A stretch of 64,000 nt of DNA. Origin: Volutella citrinella (lineage: Eukaryota; Ascomycota; Sordariomycetes; Hypocreales; Nectriaceae). Both the position numbers and the translations under genes were made by a program. Shown piece by piece: positions 33,904 to 46,184 of the stretch. The notes under the pieces were generated by a model. That model saw only the letters and a program-made list of their open reading frames with translations, was not told the origin of the DNA and made no database searches. How positions within the stretch are numbered: the first letter of the stretch is position 1; the number at the start of each line of letters is the position of its first letter. The stretch is from assembly GCA_034401135.1 (NCBI GenBank), contig JAWZSP010000003.1:3720001-3784000 (forward strand), given 5' to 3'.

Positions 33904-36255
33904 TGTAGAGGTGCGTTTTGTCACATCAGTTGTCGTAGGTTGCAGCGGCGGCGCGACTTTAGAGATACGGCGGCCATTTTCGGGGCACTCTTCTCATGTA
34001 TTACAAGATCTTGTCATTTGACGCGGGCCATTTTGGGATACACAGCGATTTTTGGAACTTTGAAGGGCTGGTCTTTTCTCTTTTTACTCAAAGGGTTCAC
34101 TACAGATACCCAATACAATCCATCTCACTTGGGATCATGTTCCGGGACTATTTCGGCGTGAAGTAATTATATCAATGGGGATCTATTGACTTGACTTGTC
34201 AACCTGTAGAATGCCGGGGCACTGGCTGAGAGAGTTAGTTTTGACCAGATTTAGCCGTTATCGACGTACGGCAGCGCTTGGCGAAATGGACACGCAAATG
34301 TGTGATGGGATGCATGGCGCTGTGCTTGGGAATTTTGCGGCCCAACGTCCGCGCAGCCAGTCCAAGTTGAAGGCGGCAAGATTGGGGTGCAGCCTCACGA
34401 AACGAGTCGGAACGCAGAGCCCAAGGCCCCGGGGGTATCACGTCAACTGCTGGGTTAGGAACGAGGCCCCGGCAAGGCGGGTTTGCCTCCACCCAATAGG
34501 TCCAGCGCAGCCCTGAGCAGACAGAATCGCATCCATTCATGCTCACCGTAATGATTACGCCATTACCTGAGGAATGCGGGTGTGCGTGGTGCTGCGCCCT
34601 TTGTTGGCAACCTGTGAGGCGGCATTCGAGGTCAGATGCATCTACAACAGGAATGTCTTCGGTCTGGATGTTTCGACCCCTGGGAGACTGATAGAGAGAG
34701 GGCGCGGGGTTGGTTGAGTCAGACGCAGGTGCATGTGTGCCTGGCTCGGTGGGTGGGCGGGTGTGCTTCAGGTGCGTGCGACAGCGCCAGCGATGGGCGA
34801 CCCGGCGAGGCGACACCACTGCCACTGGACATCAATTACCACAACGGGCGTCCGAAGCTGTTTCTGATGCCCCAAGGACGCGATGAGTCGAGAGCGGGGC
34901 GGGCTGCGGAAGCATCCCATTGGTGGAAGCCCTGGCCATTGTGGCACGGGCCGGCTTAAGTACCTTCTGGAGAAGGGACACCGCGTAAAGCACACTCTTC
35001 AGCGCCAGGCCGTGGTGCGTCGTTGCATGAATGTTCCCCTCGCAGGGAGAAGGGATGGATTGTAGACGTATGGCTCTCAGCGAGAAAATAAGTATCTAAA
35101 AAATTCACCACTTATTATGAGGGCTAGTTTTTTATATTCTGGATTTTTCAAAACTCCGCTATCACTAAAATTGAGCGAACAACGGGACTCCGTTTCTCAC
35201 TCGCTTATCTCGTCGACTTGAGTTGACGGCCCTGGTTCGTCGCGGGGTCACCAGCTGGAGTCGGGACTCGCAGAGTGACCTTGGCTGGGTCGCGGACTGA
35301 GACATTGGCGGCGCTGCTTTAACCAGCTCCCCCTCCGACGCAAACCTCCAGCGCATGTGGAAATAGGCAGCTAAGGTACTAAGTTGCCGAAGCTCGTCAA
35401 CTGCTTGTTGCCTCCTTGGAGCCAATGCGGCGAAACTCACGGGACTATGTTGCCTTTCCTCTTAGCGCCCGCAGCCTTACTCGACCTAGTTTCAACGCCG
35501 TGAATCCGCACACGCCCGCCCTTGTCCAGCTCCCTCGCCATTGTCCTGATGACTTGGGCATAATTTATCAACTACTCATAATGCTTGCAAGCCCGCAGCG
35601 GTTAAGGCAGCGCCCCTTCAAACTGCCCCATCCGGCAACATCGTCAGGGTGCGCGTCAACACAGACGTGTTTGTAGTGGGGAGAGGCGCCCATCACACCC
35701 ACTAACACAGCGCAACCAGCCAACACCACCCATGCCCAGGTTGCCGCCCTGTCCCGTCCTGTGCCTCCCACCATCCATCTCATCAGTCCCTCCAGGCCGC
35801 AGGCACAGCTCCTGCGCGACGCAACCTCCCCCAACCCACACCTCAACTTTTCCTCCTGTCCACTACATCGGATCCGCCTGCCCTTTCGCCTCGACAGCCC
35901 GACTCTTCACCTTTTTCTCGCGCGCATATATAATTCCACAGCCTGTCTCGCCCATTCCAGCCCTTCTTAGCTTGTTGCCTTACCAGGTCAGCCATTTCGA
36001 TGCCTCAGAACCTCGCATCACCACATCCTGGCCGCCTACTGACTACCAATCGCAGAGCTATGAACAACTAGACCGGGCTGCCCTTCTGCCTGCGACCCAT
36101 CTGGGCCTGGTTGGGCTCCGTGATACTATCGCGGCCCTGAATCAGACCGGCCTGCGCCTGGTCTACCGGCCTCGAGCTCTCCTAGCCCGCCTCGGCTTCA
36201 TCGAACCTCATAGAATCGATCCTGACCCCCGCGACATGAGCGCTCGCGGGACCCA
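33904..36255. other. Intergenic, 2.35 kb between two unrecognised genes
   Basis: The first 0.25 kb is probably the 3' UTR of the upstream gene. The remainder has no supportable ORF. The last 0.5 kb is Pro/pyrimidine-rich leader-like sequence of the 36.3-kb gene, with an overlapping upstream ORF (separate feature). Confidence 0.5.
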
Positions 36256-36328
36256 ATGGCTGCGACACCTTTCGATCCGTCTCACCTCGCTGCGAATCCG
36301 TTCGACATCTACACCGATGCGCCCGTAA
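36236..36328 (+). promoter_or_regulatory. Overlapping upstream ORF (30 codons)
   Basis: An ATG at 36236 lies 20 bp before the main start at 36256 in a different frame and terminates at a TAA ending 36328, inside the main CDS. If transcribed in the same leader it would reduce initiation at 36256 or force leaky scanning. Confidence 0.45.
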
Positions 36329-39063
36329 TCCAGCCACCCAACCCTATCCTCCCCGGCGGCGCCTGCAACTTCGTCGACTTGACGCCCGGTGCCAATGGGG
36401 CTCGGTGCGGCTGTCGCCGCTTCTGGAGTCGCTGCGCTCTGCCCAATTTCGCACCGGACCAGACCCAATGGTGCATGTGTAACCACCATGCCTGCTTTCA
36501 CGAGGAAGGAGATCGTGATGGCCATGCCCCGGAGGCCAATCCCCTTGGCCAGGAAAACGAGCGACCCAGGACCGGACGTGAACCACTGAGTCCCGTAATG
36601 GACATGGCCCTGAAGGATAATCCACCGGTTACCGGGATAGACTTTGCCCTTGGGAGCTTTGGCGCCAAAAGCCTCTCCTTTATTAACCAGCCCATCGAGG
36701 AAATCATCCCGCAGCCGCAGGTCAATGCGAGCCCTCAGCATGGCCAGTCCATTCCGGACACATTGAATTGGGGAGATTTGATGCAATCCCAGCCGGATGC
36801 TAATATAATGCCGTCGATTCCTCCTCAGTGTCTGTTGTCCCAGACCGCTTCCACGGCCTCAGCCCAGGCTAAGTATCTGCGACCATTCGCAGGAAAGGGA
36901 CTCCAGACATTGAGTGGCGCATCCGGACCTAAGCAACCGTCGCCGTTGCAGGAGAAGCCAATGGTTCCCAACTCTGCTGCTGGGCCTGCCGAAACTGCTC
37001 AGATGGCAGAGTCGTTCGTGTTTGTGACACAGGATCAAGCACGCCAAGGAAACTCACAGGCAGACTCAGCTACCCAAGTTGAGCCTCGCGCACAAGCCGC
37101 CGCAGGCGTGGCACCACAGGCATTCAAGAACCTGGCCGAGACAGTTGCTGATCATGACCAGCGACTGGATCGCCTTGAGACGGTCTCCTTCTCCGCGCCT
37201 GGCCATGATGAGTGCTCGGAGAGGCACGACCAAGCTGACGTGCGACTTACTGAGCTCGAGAGCCGGGTCGAGGAAGTTGAGAAGCTGGTCAACGACAATG
37301 GCAGCGTTGTATCTCGCCGAAACCTGGCCGACGATGCCAGTGTGGCCTCTTTCTCAACCAACGTCACTGCCCGACCTGCACATTCTCAGGAACTCTACAG
37401 CCAAGTCCAGTCATTGCAGGCGCAGGTCCTGCATCTCCGATCACTCATGCCATCCTCGAGCCATCCATGGGAAGTGGAGATTGTCTTCCTCCCCTTTCCG
37501 CTGAAGAGGGTGTGGCAGGATGCCAACGAGTTCAAAGCCGAGCCTCAGCTCGGTGATGACGAATGGACCCAGCTTCCCATGACACACAGCACCGCGACGA
37601 TGCGGTCACAGTCTCCCTTCTATCCTGACTGGGCCAGCCCGGAGCACGATTCGGATTGGCTGCTGCCTAGAGCTTTCAGCGAAAACCATGTTGTCAATAG
37701 ACGACTGCGGAGCCGTGGCCTCGTCAAGACAGTTACGGTGAACGGGTCAGACGCAAGGAGTGTCAATCTCGCCCTGATATCTGCGTTCGGCGGCGTCTTT
37801 CGCGAGATGCAGTTGGCATCGCGCCCCCAGGCCAACGACCCACGCGTTTCTACCTTCCTCGGTTTGCAATCCTCGTGGGTCCCACTGCGAAAGATTCACA
37901 AAGACTCCCGGCTGCGGTTTCTCAGCCCGGGCGAGATGGTGACGCCCACGACTTGGGATGTCCAGTTCCTGAGCTCAGTCATGATGCGGGCGTCTGAACC
38001 TAGATTGTTCGTCACCCATCCCGACGCCTACCTGCAAGACTTCCAGTCGTATGAGACGGGATGGACGTGGCAGAGGCTAAGGGAGATGAAGAATGTGAGC
38101 CAGGAGCCGACATCGCCATCGCATGGTGCGGCTCAGCCTGACCCTGCGTCGAATTGCTGGTCCTGGGTCGACGCACTGGACGAGGCACAGAGCACGCACA
38201 CATCAATGAGTGCTCCCAGCAGCCGTCACCGGGTGTCGTCTTCGCCCTCGCAGCCCTTCTTCCCAGCTGTCCAGTCGCTGAGGGCTTCCAGCCCGATGAT
38301 TACTCGTGCTCAGTCACCGCTGCTTGCGGGCAGACGGGGATCTCGGCCGCCTCAAATCCGAACAACCTCGATGCCAATGTCCGTGACAGCGCAGCAGTCG
38401 CCCGCCTCGGCCCGTCGTCGAGTTGCGTCTTACGGGCACAGTCGACGGTCGTCTCCCGCTGTCCACGCGATTCAGGCGGTACCCCAGTCGGCCATCATGA
38501 AACGACGACACACTCGGTCACCCAGCCGCCAGCGGTTCACTCCGAGATGGACAGCATCTCCAAGCCCGATGCCGCTATCAGAACGCCAGCCGCCGCGGGG
38601 AACTACCCCATTTGCCTACGCAACCCCGTACAGCAACGCGCCGCTTCAAGAGATGCGCTCAGGACGAGGCGGAAGCGTCGGGCAAGCAGCACAGCCATAC
38701 ACTTCAGATGATGACCCCGACTTCAACATAGACTTTTACGACAGCGGCTCAGATAACATGTATGAAGATGACGACGACGAAAGCGTGGGCAGCGTTGAAA
38801 TGGTCCACGCCCAACCAAACACTTCATATGATTCGCAGGGAGCGCCGCTTCCCGAGGACGAGCCATGGCCAGGCCTCGAGGACCGGAACCAGCTCTCGGA
38901 TGGAGAGAACATCGATCCCCTGGGCGCAGACCAGCTCAGCGACGTCAGCAGCCAGCCATCTGAATACCCAAGCACGCAAAGCGCCTGGCCCGGTGAAGCT
39001 TCTCGACCAGGACCTGGCGGTTTTCAGATCCACGTTGATGAGGAAACCAGCCAGAAGCAGTGA
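36256..39063 (+). CDS. Unrecognised large fungal protein with N-terminal Cys/His cluster and coiled coil
   Basis: A single exon of 935 residues. I do not recognise the family. The N-terminus has a compact metal-binding-like cluster: C37, C51, C53, C60, C73, C75, H77, H78, C80 and H82 in CGCRRFWSRC and CMCNHHACFH. Residues about 270-360 contain heptads (AETVADHDQRLDRLET; DVRLTELESRVEEVEKLVND). A folded-looking segment follows from about 405 to 620 with EVEIVFLPFPLKRVWQDANE, LKTVTVNG-like strands (GLVKTVTVNGSDARSVNLAL), STFLGLQSSWVPLRKIHKDS and ETGWTWQRLREMKN. The last 300 residues are Ser/Arg/Pro-rich, then acidic (DDDPDFNIDF, EDDDDESVGS). No signal peptide or membrane span. Probably a nuclear or cytoplasmic scaffold; that is a guess from composition. 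Confidence 0.85.
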   Translation: MAATPFDPSHLAANPFDIYTDAPVIQPPNPILPGGACNFVDLTPGANGARCGCRRFWSRCALPNFAPDQTQWCMCNHHACFHEEGDRDGHAPEANPLGQENERPRTGREPLSPVMDMALKDNPPVTGIDFALGSFGAKSLSFINQPIEEIIPQPQVNASPQHGQSIPDTLNWGDLMQSQPDANIMPSIPPQCLLSQTASTASAQAKYLRPFAGKGLQTLSGASGPKQPSPLQEKPMVPNSAAGPAETAQMAESFVFVTQDQARQGNSQADSATQVEPRAQAAAGVAPQAFKNLAETVADHDQRLDRLETVSFSAPGHDECSERHDQADVRLTELESRVEEVEKLVNDNGSVVSRRNLADDASVASFSTNVTARPAHSQELYSQVQSLQAQVLHLRSLMPSSSHPWEVEIVFLPFPLKRVWQDANEFKAEPQLGDDEWTQLPMTHSTATMRSQSPFYPDWASPEHDSDWLLPRAFSENHVVNRRLRSRGLVKTVTVNGSDARSVNLALISAFGGVFREMQLASRPQANDPRVSTFLGLQSSWVPLRKIHKDSRLRFLSPGEMVTPTTWDVQFLSSVMMRASEPRLFVTHPDAYLQDFQSYETGWTWQRLREMKNVSQEPTSPSHGAAQPDPASNCWSWVDALDEAQSTHTSMSAPSSRHRVSSSPSQPFFPAVQSLRASSPMITRAQSPLLAGRRGSRPPQIRTTSMPMSVTAQQSPASARRRVASYGHSRRSSPAVHAIQAVPQSAIMKRRHTRSPSRQRFTPRWTASPSPMPLSERQPPRGTTPFAYATPYSNAPLQEMRSGRGGSVGQAAQPYTSDDDPDFNIDFYDSGSDNMYEDDDDESVGSVEMVHAQPNTSYDSQGAPLPEDEPWPGLEDRNQLSDGENIDPLGADQLSDVSSQPSEYPSTQSAWPGEASRPGPGGFQIHVDEETSQKQ

Positions 39064-41048
39064 CTGGCCATCAGCGCGGAGTCCAAGCCCGAGAGAATGA
39101 AATGACAGTAGCCCAGTAACGCGCCCTACGATGTTGGACGTTGGCAATATGCACAAGACGTCACAATGAACGACACACACGAACATACGATACGTTTTTC
39201 TATCAGCGGTTTCCTTTTCTTCTCTTTTGTCTTTGGGGACATACCAGGAGTTTTCTACATGTTGGATAAATCTGGCTTGGGTGTTTGGAGTAGTGATCTA
39301 CACTTGCGACTGGCTGTACGGTGTCCTGGAGAGAGTAACAGTGGGCGCAAAAGGAGCGAGCGAGCTGAATTGACGCATGACTTCCCGCTATGCGTGTCGG
39401 CAATTGTTGGTAGATCACGGAAAGAATTCGGGGGTGTATTGAAGTGTCGTAATGCCAGAGAACCACCCCTCTTCGCCTTTGTACTAGGCATTCATCTCAA
39501 TATAGCAACTCTCCTTGTCTTGAAATTCCGGAACGATAAGGGACTTCTGCCTTGTGGCGCTTGAGACCTGCAGCGCAAGGACCGGGACAGAGAGTGCTGA
39601 CCACCAACCACATGCCGAAGGCCCGTTTGACGACCAAGTATCCGCACGTCGATGGCATCTCCCTTTACACAGCCCGCTCCTGTCATACTCGCGTCGCAGT
39701 TCCTCCTGTTTGAACTTTGCCGCAGGCGGACCGGGAGAAGAAGACAAGGGGTACATTCTCTCTCCCTCCCTGCTTTGTACTGCGCGCTAACCCCGAGGTA
39801 CCGCCCCCCCGGCCCGCTGTAAGTGTCACTCGATTTAGAGCGTCGGGCCTCATCCGTCAGAGTTTCGATTACGAGCCGTCCAACCGGTGCCCTTGTGCCG
39901 CGACGCGCGCTCTTTGGTGCCAGCGGAGATGGGGCGGGCTACGCAACAGCAATAAGACTGTAATAATCTCCCCCTGCGGTGGTGACACGGCTAGCCCGAC
40001 TAATGCATCGAAGCCGTGGCGCGGGGTGGTCATCTTGACGCGGCTCTGTCGTGCCGTTGGGGGCGTGAGGCTCCGTCGGCTGCAGCGCGGTGCTTCTCCC
40101 CTAAAGATTACGGCCCGCCCAACCAGCAGGCAGTCCCGCCCTACTACGCCGTATAATTATAATTTTTCCCATTTGCCATGATACGGGAGTCGGGAGTCGC
40201 GAGCCGTGGGGCTTGGGGCTTGGTGCTTGGGCCGTGGCGGATTACGTACGTCCCGGCCTGCAGAGAAGAAGCAAAGTACTACTAGCAGTAAGTAATTATT
40301 ACGATAGTACTAATTACTTCTGTTGCAGCCGTGGGCGAACCAAAGGACAAATCTTTTAGCATTCGCGGGCGGCTGCTTACGATATACGAAATATCAGTGA
40401 CAGTACATTGCAGTATGGAGGGCACATGATTCATCCCGATCCCTGCCCGGGTGCCGCGTAATCGGCCTTGCTTGTTTCTGCCGTCTGTGTGTCACCCAAG
40501 ATTCGCGCTTGGCGAGGGGCTGGCGCCTTGGCATCCCATTCCGACGGTGCGGGAGGGGAAGCTGATCGTGTGTGCCAAGTGTGCGTGGCCCGATTCCCGG
40601 GGGTTCCTGGTTATTCCCCGTCCGCCGGACTTGACGATTGAGCGCCGACGCCGAAACCGCGAATACGGAGGCGGTGACGGGTTGCGGCGGGCGAGCAGCC
40701 TGCCAAGGACTACCACCGACACTACTACTGGAATGCAGCGCCGCAACGCACCTCGTCATGGCGCCATCTCCCCGGCCGATACCTTGACAGTTCTACAATC
40801 GCCAAACCAGCCGATGCATGTCACCCAAGAACGCCAAGGGCGACAGGCCGCCATTTGCCTCCGATTCAGCCGACGCCCGCTACGATTGGCCCAAGCCGGT
40901 TCGTCAGCGTGGGATCGTAAAGGCACGTCTGTGGCAGGGCTAGCCAGCGACTAGCTTTGCACCATGTAAGCCATTGAACTATCATGGGCGAAAAAAAATT
41001 CCTCATCATGGTGCCAGTAGTGATAGTAAGTAGTGATAGTAATAGTAA

Positions 41049-41088
<40 letters not shown>

Positions 41089-41535
41089 GGTAGTAAGTAT
41101 GTAGGTTGGTAGGTATACATGATAATTCACAAGTCTCCAATCGAGACCGCGAGCTTCTCCCCTTCCAGAAGAGGCTTCTTTGCACAATATCTCTCGTCTT
41201 TGGGTATCGGGTATCGAAGGACCCTGCTCAAGGCATCCAAATCCCTCAAGCCTCCAGGCCGGGATATCAAACCAAAACAAAAAATATGAAAGACTAGGAA
41301 ACCAAAAACCCCAGAACATGCAAAAAGGAAACGGAATTCCACCTCTACACAATGGACCACCTATGCGCCAGCTGTCTACCGTGATGCTGTGAGCGGACAA
41401 GTAAGTAATAAGGAAAGAGACAAGACCGAAAACACCCCTGTGATGCTGTTTCAATGCGTCGCGAACGCCACGCTCCCGGCACCTCCGAACCAGACTTGCA
41501 GCATCCGGCACGAACGCGAGAGCCTCAGTGGCATG
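39064..41535. other. Intergenic, convergent 3' regions
   Basis: This 2.47-kb gap lies between convergent stop codons. No gene recognised. It includes the TAG microsatellite at 41023-41095 and a GC-rich segment at 39780-40150. Confidence 0.5.
41023..41095 (+). repeat. (TAG)n microsatellite with GTG interruption
   Basis: Imperfect TAGTGATAG and TAGTAA units lead into about a dozen uninterrupted TAG/GTA triplets around 41050-41080, followed by four GTG units. It is intergenic, so length change should not affect a protein. Confidence 0.9.
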
Positions 41536-43077
41536 CTAATACCAGGCAGACTCCTGCTTCATCTTGTACAAAAGTCTGCACTTTTCATTCTTGCACAACT
41601 TGTGCCGATCGAGGTGCTTGAATATGGGGCCATTCGGACCAGTGACGTAGTGGTACTGCCCGAAGAGGCGCCACTGCCGATGGTCCGCCAGTGCGTACAC
41701 CTCGTCACCCCAGCGTCCGCGAAAATGGAACCAAGAGGTTGGCGCACGCGGGTTGGACGCAGCTGGAACGAGGCTCTGGGGTTCTTCGTCGCTGTCGTAG
41801 TTGTCGTCGACGGAATAGTCGTAGTGGTAGGCATAGTTGTTCAGCGACGGATCCCAAAGCGGACCCTTGTCGGTCTGGTCCTTGAGGATGTCAAAGGGGA
41901 GGATGTATGCGTGGTCGTTGGGCATCGCATAGTTTGCGTGGGAGCCAACGGCGCAGTAGACGATGGGGCGCTCACCCCGCTTCTCCAGAGAGTCAAACGT
42001 GTACGCCAGGCCGCCCTCATGCTCCGACAGAAAGACGCCCTTGGGCACGCCGTTGTGGAAGCGGATCATGCAGTGCTCCCAGTCGCCGACGTGGTTGCCA
42101 AAGCGAATGTTGAAGACGGTCTGTCCCAGATTGTACGAGTAAAAGAAGAACCAGAACGCATCGACAATGCCAGCGCCCTTATCCACTAGGATGAGAACGG
42201 CGGGTGCGCTGGAGTAGCCGCTGGCATCCGGCTTGTGGCCACGGGCACCAATTTGCGGCCATTTGGGGCGACGATGATGCCTATTCTTGCGCTGGTTCTT
42301 GCGGGGATCAGAGATGCGGTGCAGCGGGTGTGCTCTGTCGGCGTCGAACCAGCTCGAGTCTTCGCCATACTTGGGGGGCAGCCCATCATTGGGACCCGAA
42401 GGAGGCACAGTGGTTTCGCCTCCTGGAGGCGAATCCGGGTACTGGTTGGGCATGTTGCGGTGGCTATGCAGCCAGCCGGGCCTGTCTTCCACGTCGTCGT
42501 TGCTTCGCATAGTAATCTTGCCGGAATACTGGTTCAGGCGGTGTAGGTTGTGCAAAGTCCACTTCTCCGTCGAGTTGAGAGGGACATCGTCAATGTGGAT
42601 AGTCATGTGCTCGACATGCTCCCGAATGTCAGAGGGGAAGAACTCCTCTCCCGAAAACAAATGAACTAGAGGGGCATGCTTGTAGACATAATCGGGCACG
42701 TCTTTCAAGATCTTCTTTCGTCGCTGCTGGGGGTTGCGCTTCTTGTCGTCCTTGCGCGGCTGCTCCTCAGCAGCGGCATCATCCTCCCAGCGCAGAGCCT
42801 TTCGCTTCAGCTCGCTCCATTCTTCGACGTCGTCGACCTGGTCGTGAGTTGGGTTTGCGGCAGGGTCCTGCCTCAGGTGGTGTATGCCGCAGAGGCTGAT
42901 CCAGCGGCAGGCCTGGCGGTCCCAAAAGTACGGGCTGCTGGCAACCCAGCGGCGATCTCTGGCTCGCCGCTCCGGCACCTTGGTACTTGGGTCGAGGGCC
43001 CTAGGAACAATCCAGGCAAGGAAGGAGAAGGTGAAGAAGACGATGAGTAGAATGACACCGCGGCGTAACCAAAACAT
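41536..43077 (-). CDS. vps62: Vps62-like protein
   Basis: A single exon of 513 residues starting at the ATG on 43077-43075. An N-terminal hydrophobic segment (VILLIVFFTFSFLAWIV) is a signal anchor, followed by a Lys/Arg-rich stalk. The family core is clear: PDYVYKHAPLVHLFSGEEFF, a divergent Asn-rich middle, APAVLILVDKG, VDAFWFFFYSYNLGQTVFNI, FGNHVGDWEHCMIRFHNGVP, a SEHEGG block, GERPIVYCAVGSHANYAMP and TDKGPLWDPSLN, near the C-terminus WFHFRGRWGDE. The yeast founder was found in vacuolar protein sorting screens; its biochemistry is not established. The His/Asp-rich motifs (GDWEH, GSHANY) look like a conserved active or metal site, which is inference. Confidence 0.9.
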   Translation of the reverse strand: MFWLRRGVILLIVFFTFSFLAWIVPRALDPSTKVPERRARDRRWVASSPYFWDRQACRWISLCGIHHLRQDPAANPTHDQVDDVEEWSELKRKALRWEDDAAAEEQPRKDDKKRNPQQRRKKILKDVPDYVYKHAPLVHLFSGEEFFPSDIREHVEHMTIHIDDVPLNSTEKWTLHNLHRLNQYSGKITMRSNDDVEDRPGWLHSHRNMPNQYPDSPPGGETTVPPSGPNDGLPPKYGEDSSWFDADRAHPLHRISDPRKNQRKNRHHRRPKWPQIGARGHKPDASGYSSAPAVLILVDKGAGIVDAFWFFFYSYNLGQTVFNIRFGNHVGDWEHCMIRFHNGVPKGVFLSEHEGGLAYTFDSLEKRGERPIVYCAVGSHANYAMPNDHAYILPFDILKDQTDKGPLWDPSLNNYAYHYDYSVDDNYDSDEEPQSLVPAASNPRAPTSWFHFRGRWGDEVYALADHRQWRLFGQYHYVTGPNGPIFKHLDRHKLCKNEKCRLLYKMKQESAWY

Positions 43078-46000
43078 GGCGGCTGGCTGTGGTGGTCGCG
43101 ACGACGAAGCGTCAGCGACGTTGATGGACGAGGCAGCGGAGGTGGAAGCGGAAGCGGAATCGGCGCCGGGACCTTGATCGGAGACGTGTGGGGAACTGGG
43201 TCCGGGGTTGAATCGCCGGGCTGCCGGGGCGTCAAGCGGGCGGAGAAGTAGGAAAAGGGAAGGGATTGAGATGATGAGGGAGGATAGGCCAGCTATAAGA
43301 GCATATCGACAGCAAAGAGGGTATTTACGACGGCCGCTGGCGGCATGTCGAGGGGTGTGGCCTAGACCTTAGACCGATGGGGGAGGGAGAGTAAGGTGCG
43401 GGAGTTGAGCAGAAGGCGACGCCTGGACGAAACAATGAGGAGCATGAGCGACGGGAAGGGAAAGGATTGGTGGGCGGCAAGGCCAGAGCGGGCCAGGGTA
43501 CCGAAGCACAGGGTGTTAGCGCAGGGTACGGAGGGTCTCCCAAGTCATTCAAGTGTGGCCCAGCACGGTCCAGCGTGGTCCAAGGTGGTCCAGGCGGTCC
43601 AGCGCTGGCCTGGAGGAGCCCATCGCGCCCCATCTTGTGCCCCAGCGCGCGCCAGACCTGCAAGGCCAGGGTGGGGAAAGACCTGTGGAAAAGCCAGGGT
43701 ACCTGCCCGCCACGCCCCACCAGGTACACTCCTGGACGGAGTCCGTACCTGCCTTGGGAATCGCCGTCCCGTTGGTCGGGGCTTCGTGGTTGGTGGTGTT
43801 CAAGCCGTTCCTGCCTCTGCTCCCATCCACCTCCCTCCGCAACCAGCCCATCAATCCTGGCCTGCTGGTGTTGGCGGCTGCGCCTACCCGCCCGCCAAAA
43901 CCAAGTACGAATACGTCCACGAGTCGAATCCGGCCGGTGGGATACAATCCCTCCCAGGCACATCCCAAAGTCATCATGCGCCGTCACCAGCCTGGGGAAG
44001 AGAAAAAGAGAGGCACGAGGGCCGGGTAATGGCAACGATCACAAGCGGCTAAATTACAGCTCGCCCTAGGCCTTCAACTTGACAGCAATTCACGCCCAAC
44101 TGCAGACTACTCCAGGACTATCACAACCACTAGTTCGAATGGCGCTGTACGGAGTAGTCAGGTTGCATCTCACGGCACAACGGCACAGAGGCCTATCCAA
44201 CCTTGGCGACGATGGCGTTCTAGACTGCACCCCCGAAGTTCCTCAGAGATCGGTTGCGAAACCGGGGTCGCCGCGCTAAACTGCTAGTGGTACCCGACTC
44301 GGGCGCTCGGCTCATTCCACCTCGGTGGTAAGAGGCTCCCCCGTAAAGAGGCACACGGAAACTCATCCCACAGCCGTGTACCCGCCCTCTTTGGCTGGAG
44401 GCTGAAGCCGCGAAAGCAGATTTGGAAGGTAATGAACCGGCTTGTATTCTTGCGCCATGCAGGCAACATGCGGTGGCAACCAGGTCAGGCTCATTTCGTG
44501 CTCCCTAGGCGCCAGTGCTCAACGAGGCTTAGAGAGCAGACATCAATCTCACCGGGCGTGTGTGATAGGACAACACGTAAATCCACAGAGGGATGACGTG
44601 AAACGCCGTGCAATACCACTCAGCAGAAGTCCCATTCACCACTGGGCCTAGACTCACAACATTGACGCGGCGCACACGTATAATACGAAGGAAGCACAGT
44701 CCAGCCAACTCGTCAATCGGCCTCGCTACGAGATAGCGAACCCTAGGGCTGGATTTTCCCGGGGTCATCTACCCAGCCAGGGCCTCCCCCCCCTCAATTT
44801 ATGTCGGTTCTGTTGAAGACGGATCTAGTCACGCATTGAGTCAAGGGACTCTCAAGGACTCCCGTCTCAAGCCCCGGCCGGTTCTACCACGCTTGCAGAA
44901 CGGTCACCCAACAGCAGATGGGTGAGCAAGATATCCCACGAGCACTCACGCCTGGTCACAACCCCACGTCCGCTGACAAAGGCGGCAAGACACCGTGGGG
45001 CACGAACCATCATGGGGACTGTTGGGGGTATCTCAAAATACTAGTACGACTGGTGTGCGGGCAGCACAGGTGGTACTTTGGTCATGGCCGCAGCCATGTA
45101 CCATTGCCAAAACCGTCCCTGAGTAATGCGATGCGGTTATAAGAGACCGGCGCCAGCGAATAGCGTCCTTCCAGTTGGTAGTACCGGGCCCTGGCTGGGA
45201 CGCCGAGGACGGGGGGAATGAGATGATCTAGACCCTTCCCCCCCTGGTCCACCACAGTAAGGCTGGCTGCGTGCATCGCCCCTAAAATATCACTTTTTCG
45301 CTTTCCGTGCTTGCTGATGGATGACAATGCTGGGCTCTGGCTTTGACATCAGCAGGCGATGCCATTACACCCACTCAGCCATCGCACTGCCCGGTGTACT
45401 GCTACATGGCAAGACCGCACGCCTGTCTTGACGATTATGTCCTACTTCTGGTTCAGAACCAGTAGGCGAATCTCAATTACGGTACTGCCATACACAATAC
45501 CGAGAGCAACCACACGACTGGCCACCGACGAACCACCGTCAGCATATTAGCCACATGGCTAATTGTGTGTGCCTGTGACTCGCAGGCAGCTCAGTTACGA
45601 AAATCCACCACCTGGGCGTCCCGCGGAGAACCCCCTCCCCCCCCCCTTGCTAGAGTTGGTCTAAGCTCAATCGGCCAATCGCCATTCCGCAACCAACGCG
45701 TGGGCCCCAGCAGAGGTCAGCCTTCAGGATGATGGGCTTCACCGCCGACACCCCAGAAAGAAAGACCGAAGACATTGTCTGTCTGGGTATCCTCGTGAGC
45801 TCTTTCGGCAGGTACTATGTAGGAGAGGCGACGGTGTTGCCGAAGCTGCCAATGCCAGCCCACCACTTCGACTATGCGCCCAAGGAGGACCACCTCATCC
45901 AATAGCTCGCACCATGGTCTGTCGAGACTAGCTGAAAATAATAGGCAAAATTCCACTTGAGAGACGCAATGAGCGCCATGGGTATCATATCTCTAGCGCC

Positions 46001-46184
46001 AGTAGCTAACCTGCCACACCAGTTCCCTCATCGTTGCATCGAATGGCGCAATCAGGCATCGATTGTTGGCGTTCTCCAACCCCAAGCAATGCATCAACTG
46101 CCTCAAGGTGGTGCGAGTGACGGACTACCATGCTGGTGCGACTCTGCTCTGGCGGTCCTCGCGAAGCGCAGGCGAGGGATTTTT
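43078..46184. other. Intergenic, VPS62 to TFC7 (3.1 kb)
   Basis: No supportable gene. A cluster of GGTCCA repeats (CGGTCCAGCG, TGGTCCAAGG, TGGTCCAGG, CGGTCCAGCG) lies at about 43565-43606. A near-match to the GTACGGAGTAC motif occurs at about 44148. No tRNA or 5S rRNA was recognised. Confidence 0.5.

Noticed and set aside
43078..46184. Possible tRNA or 5S rRNA genes in the large gaps
   Set aside because: Scanning for T-loop (GGTTCRA) and 5S box-like sequences by eye gave no candidate with a plausible cloverleaf.
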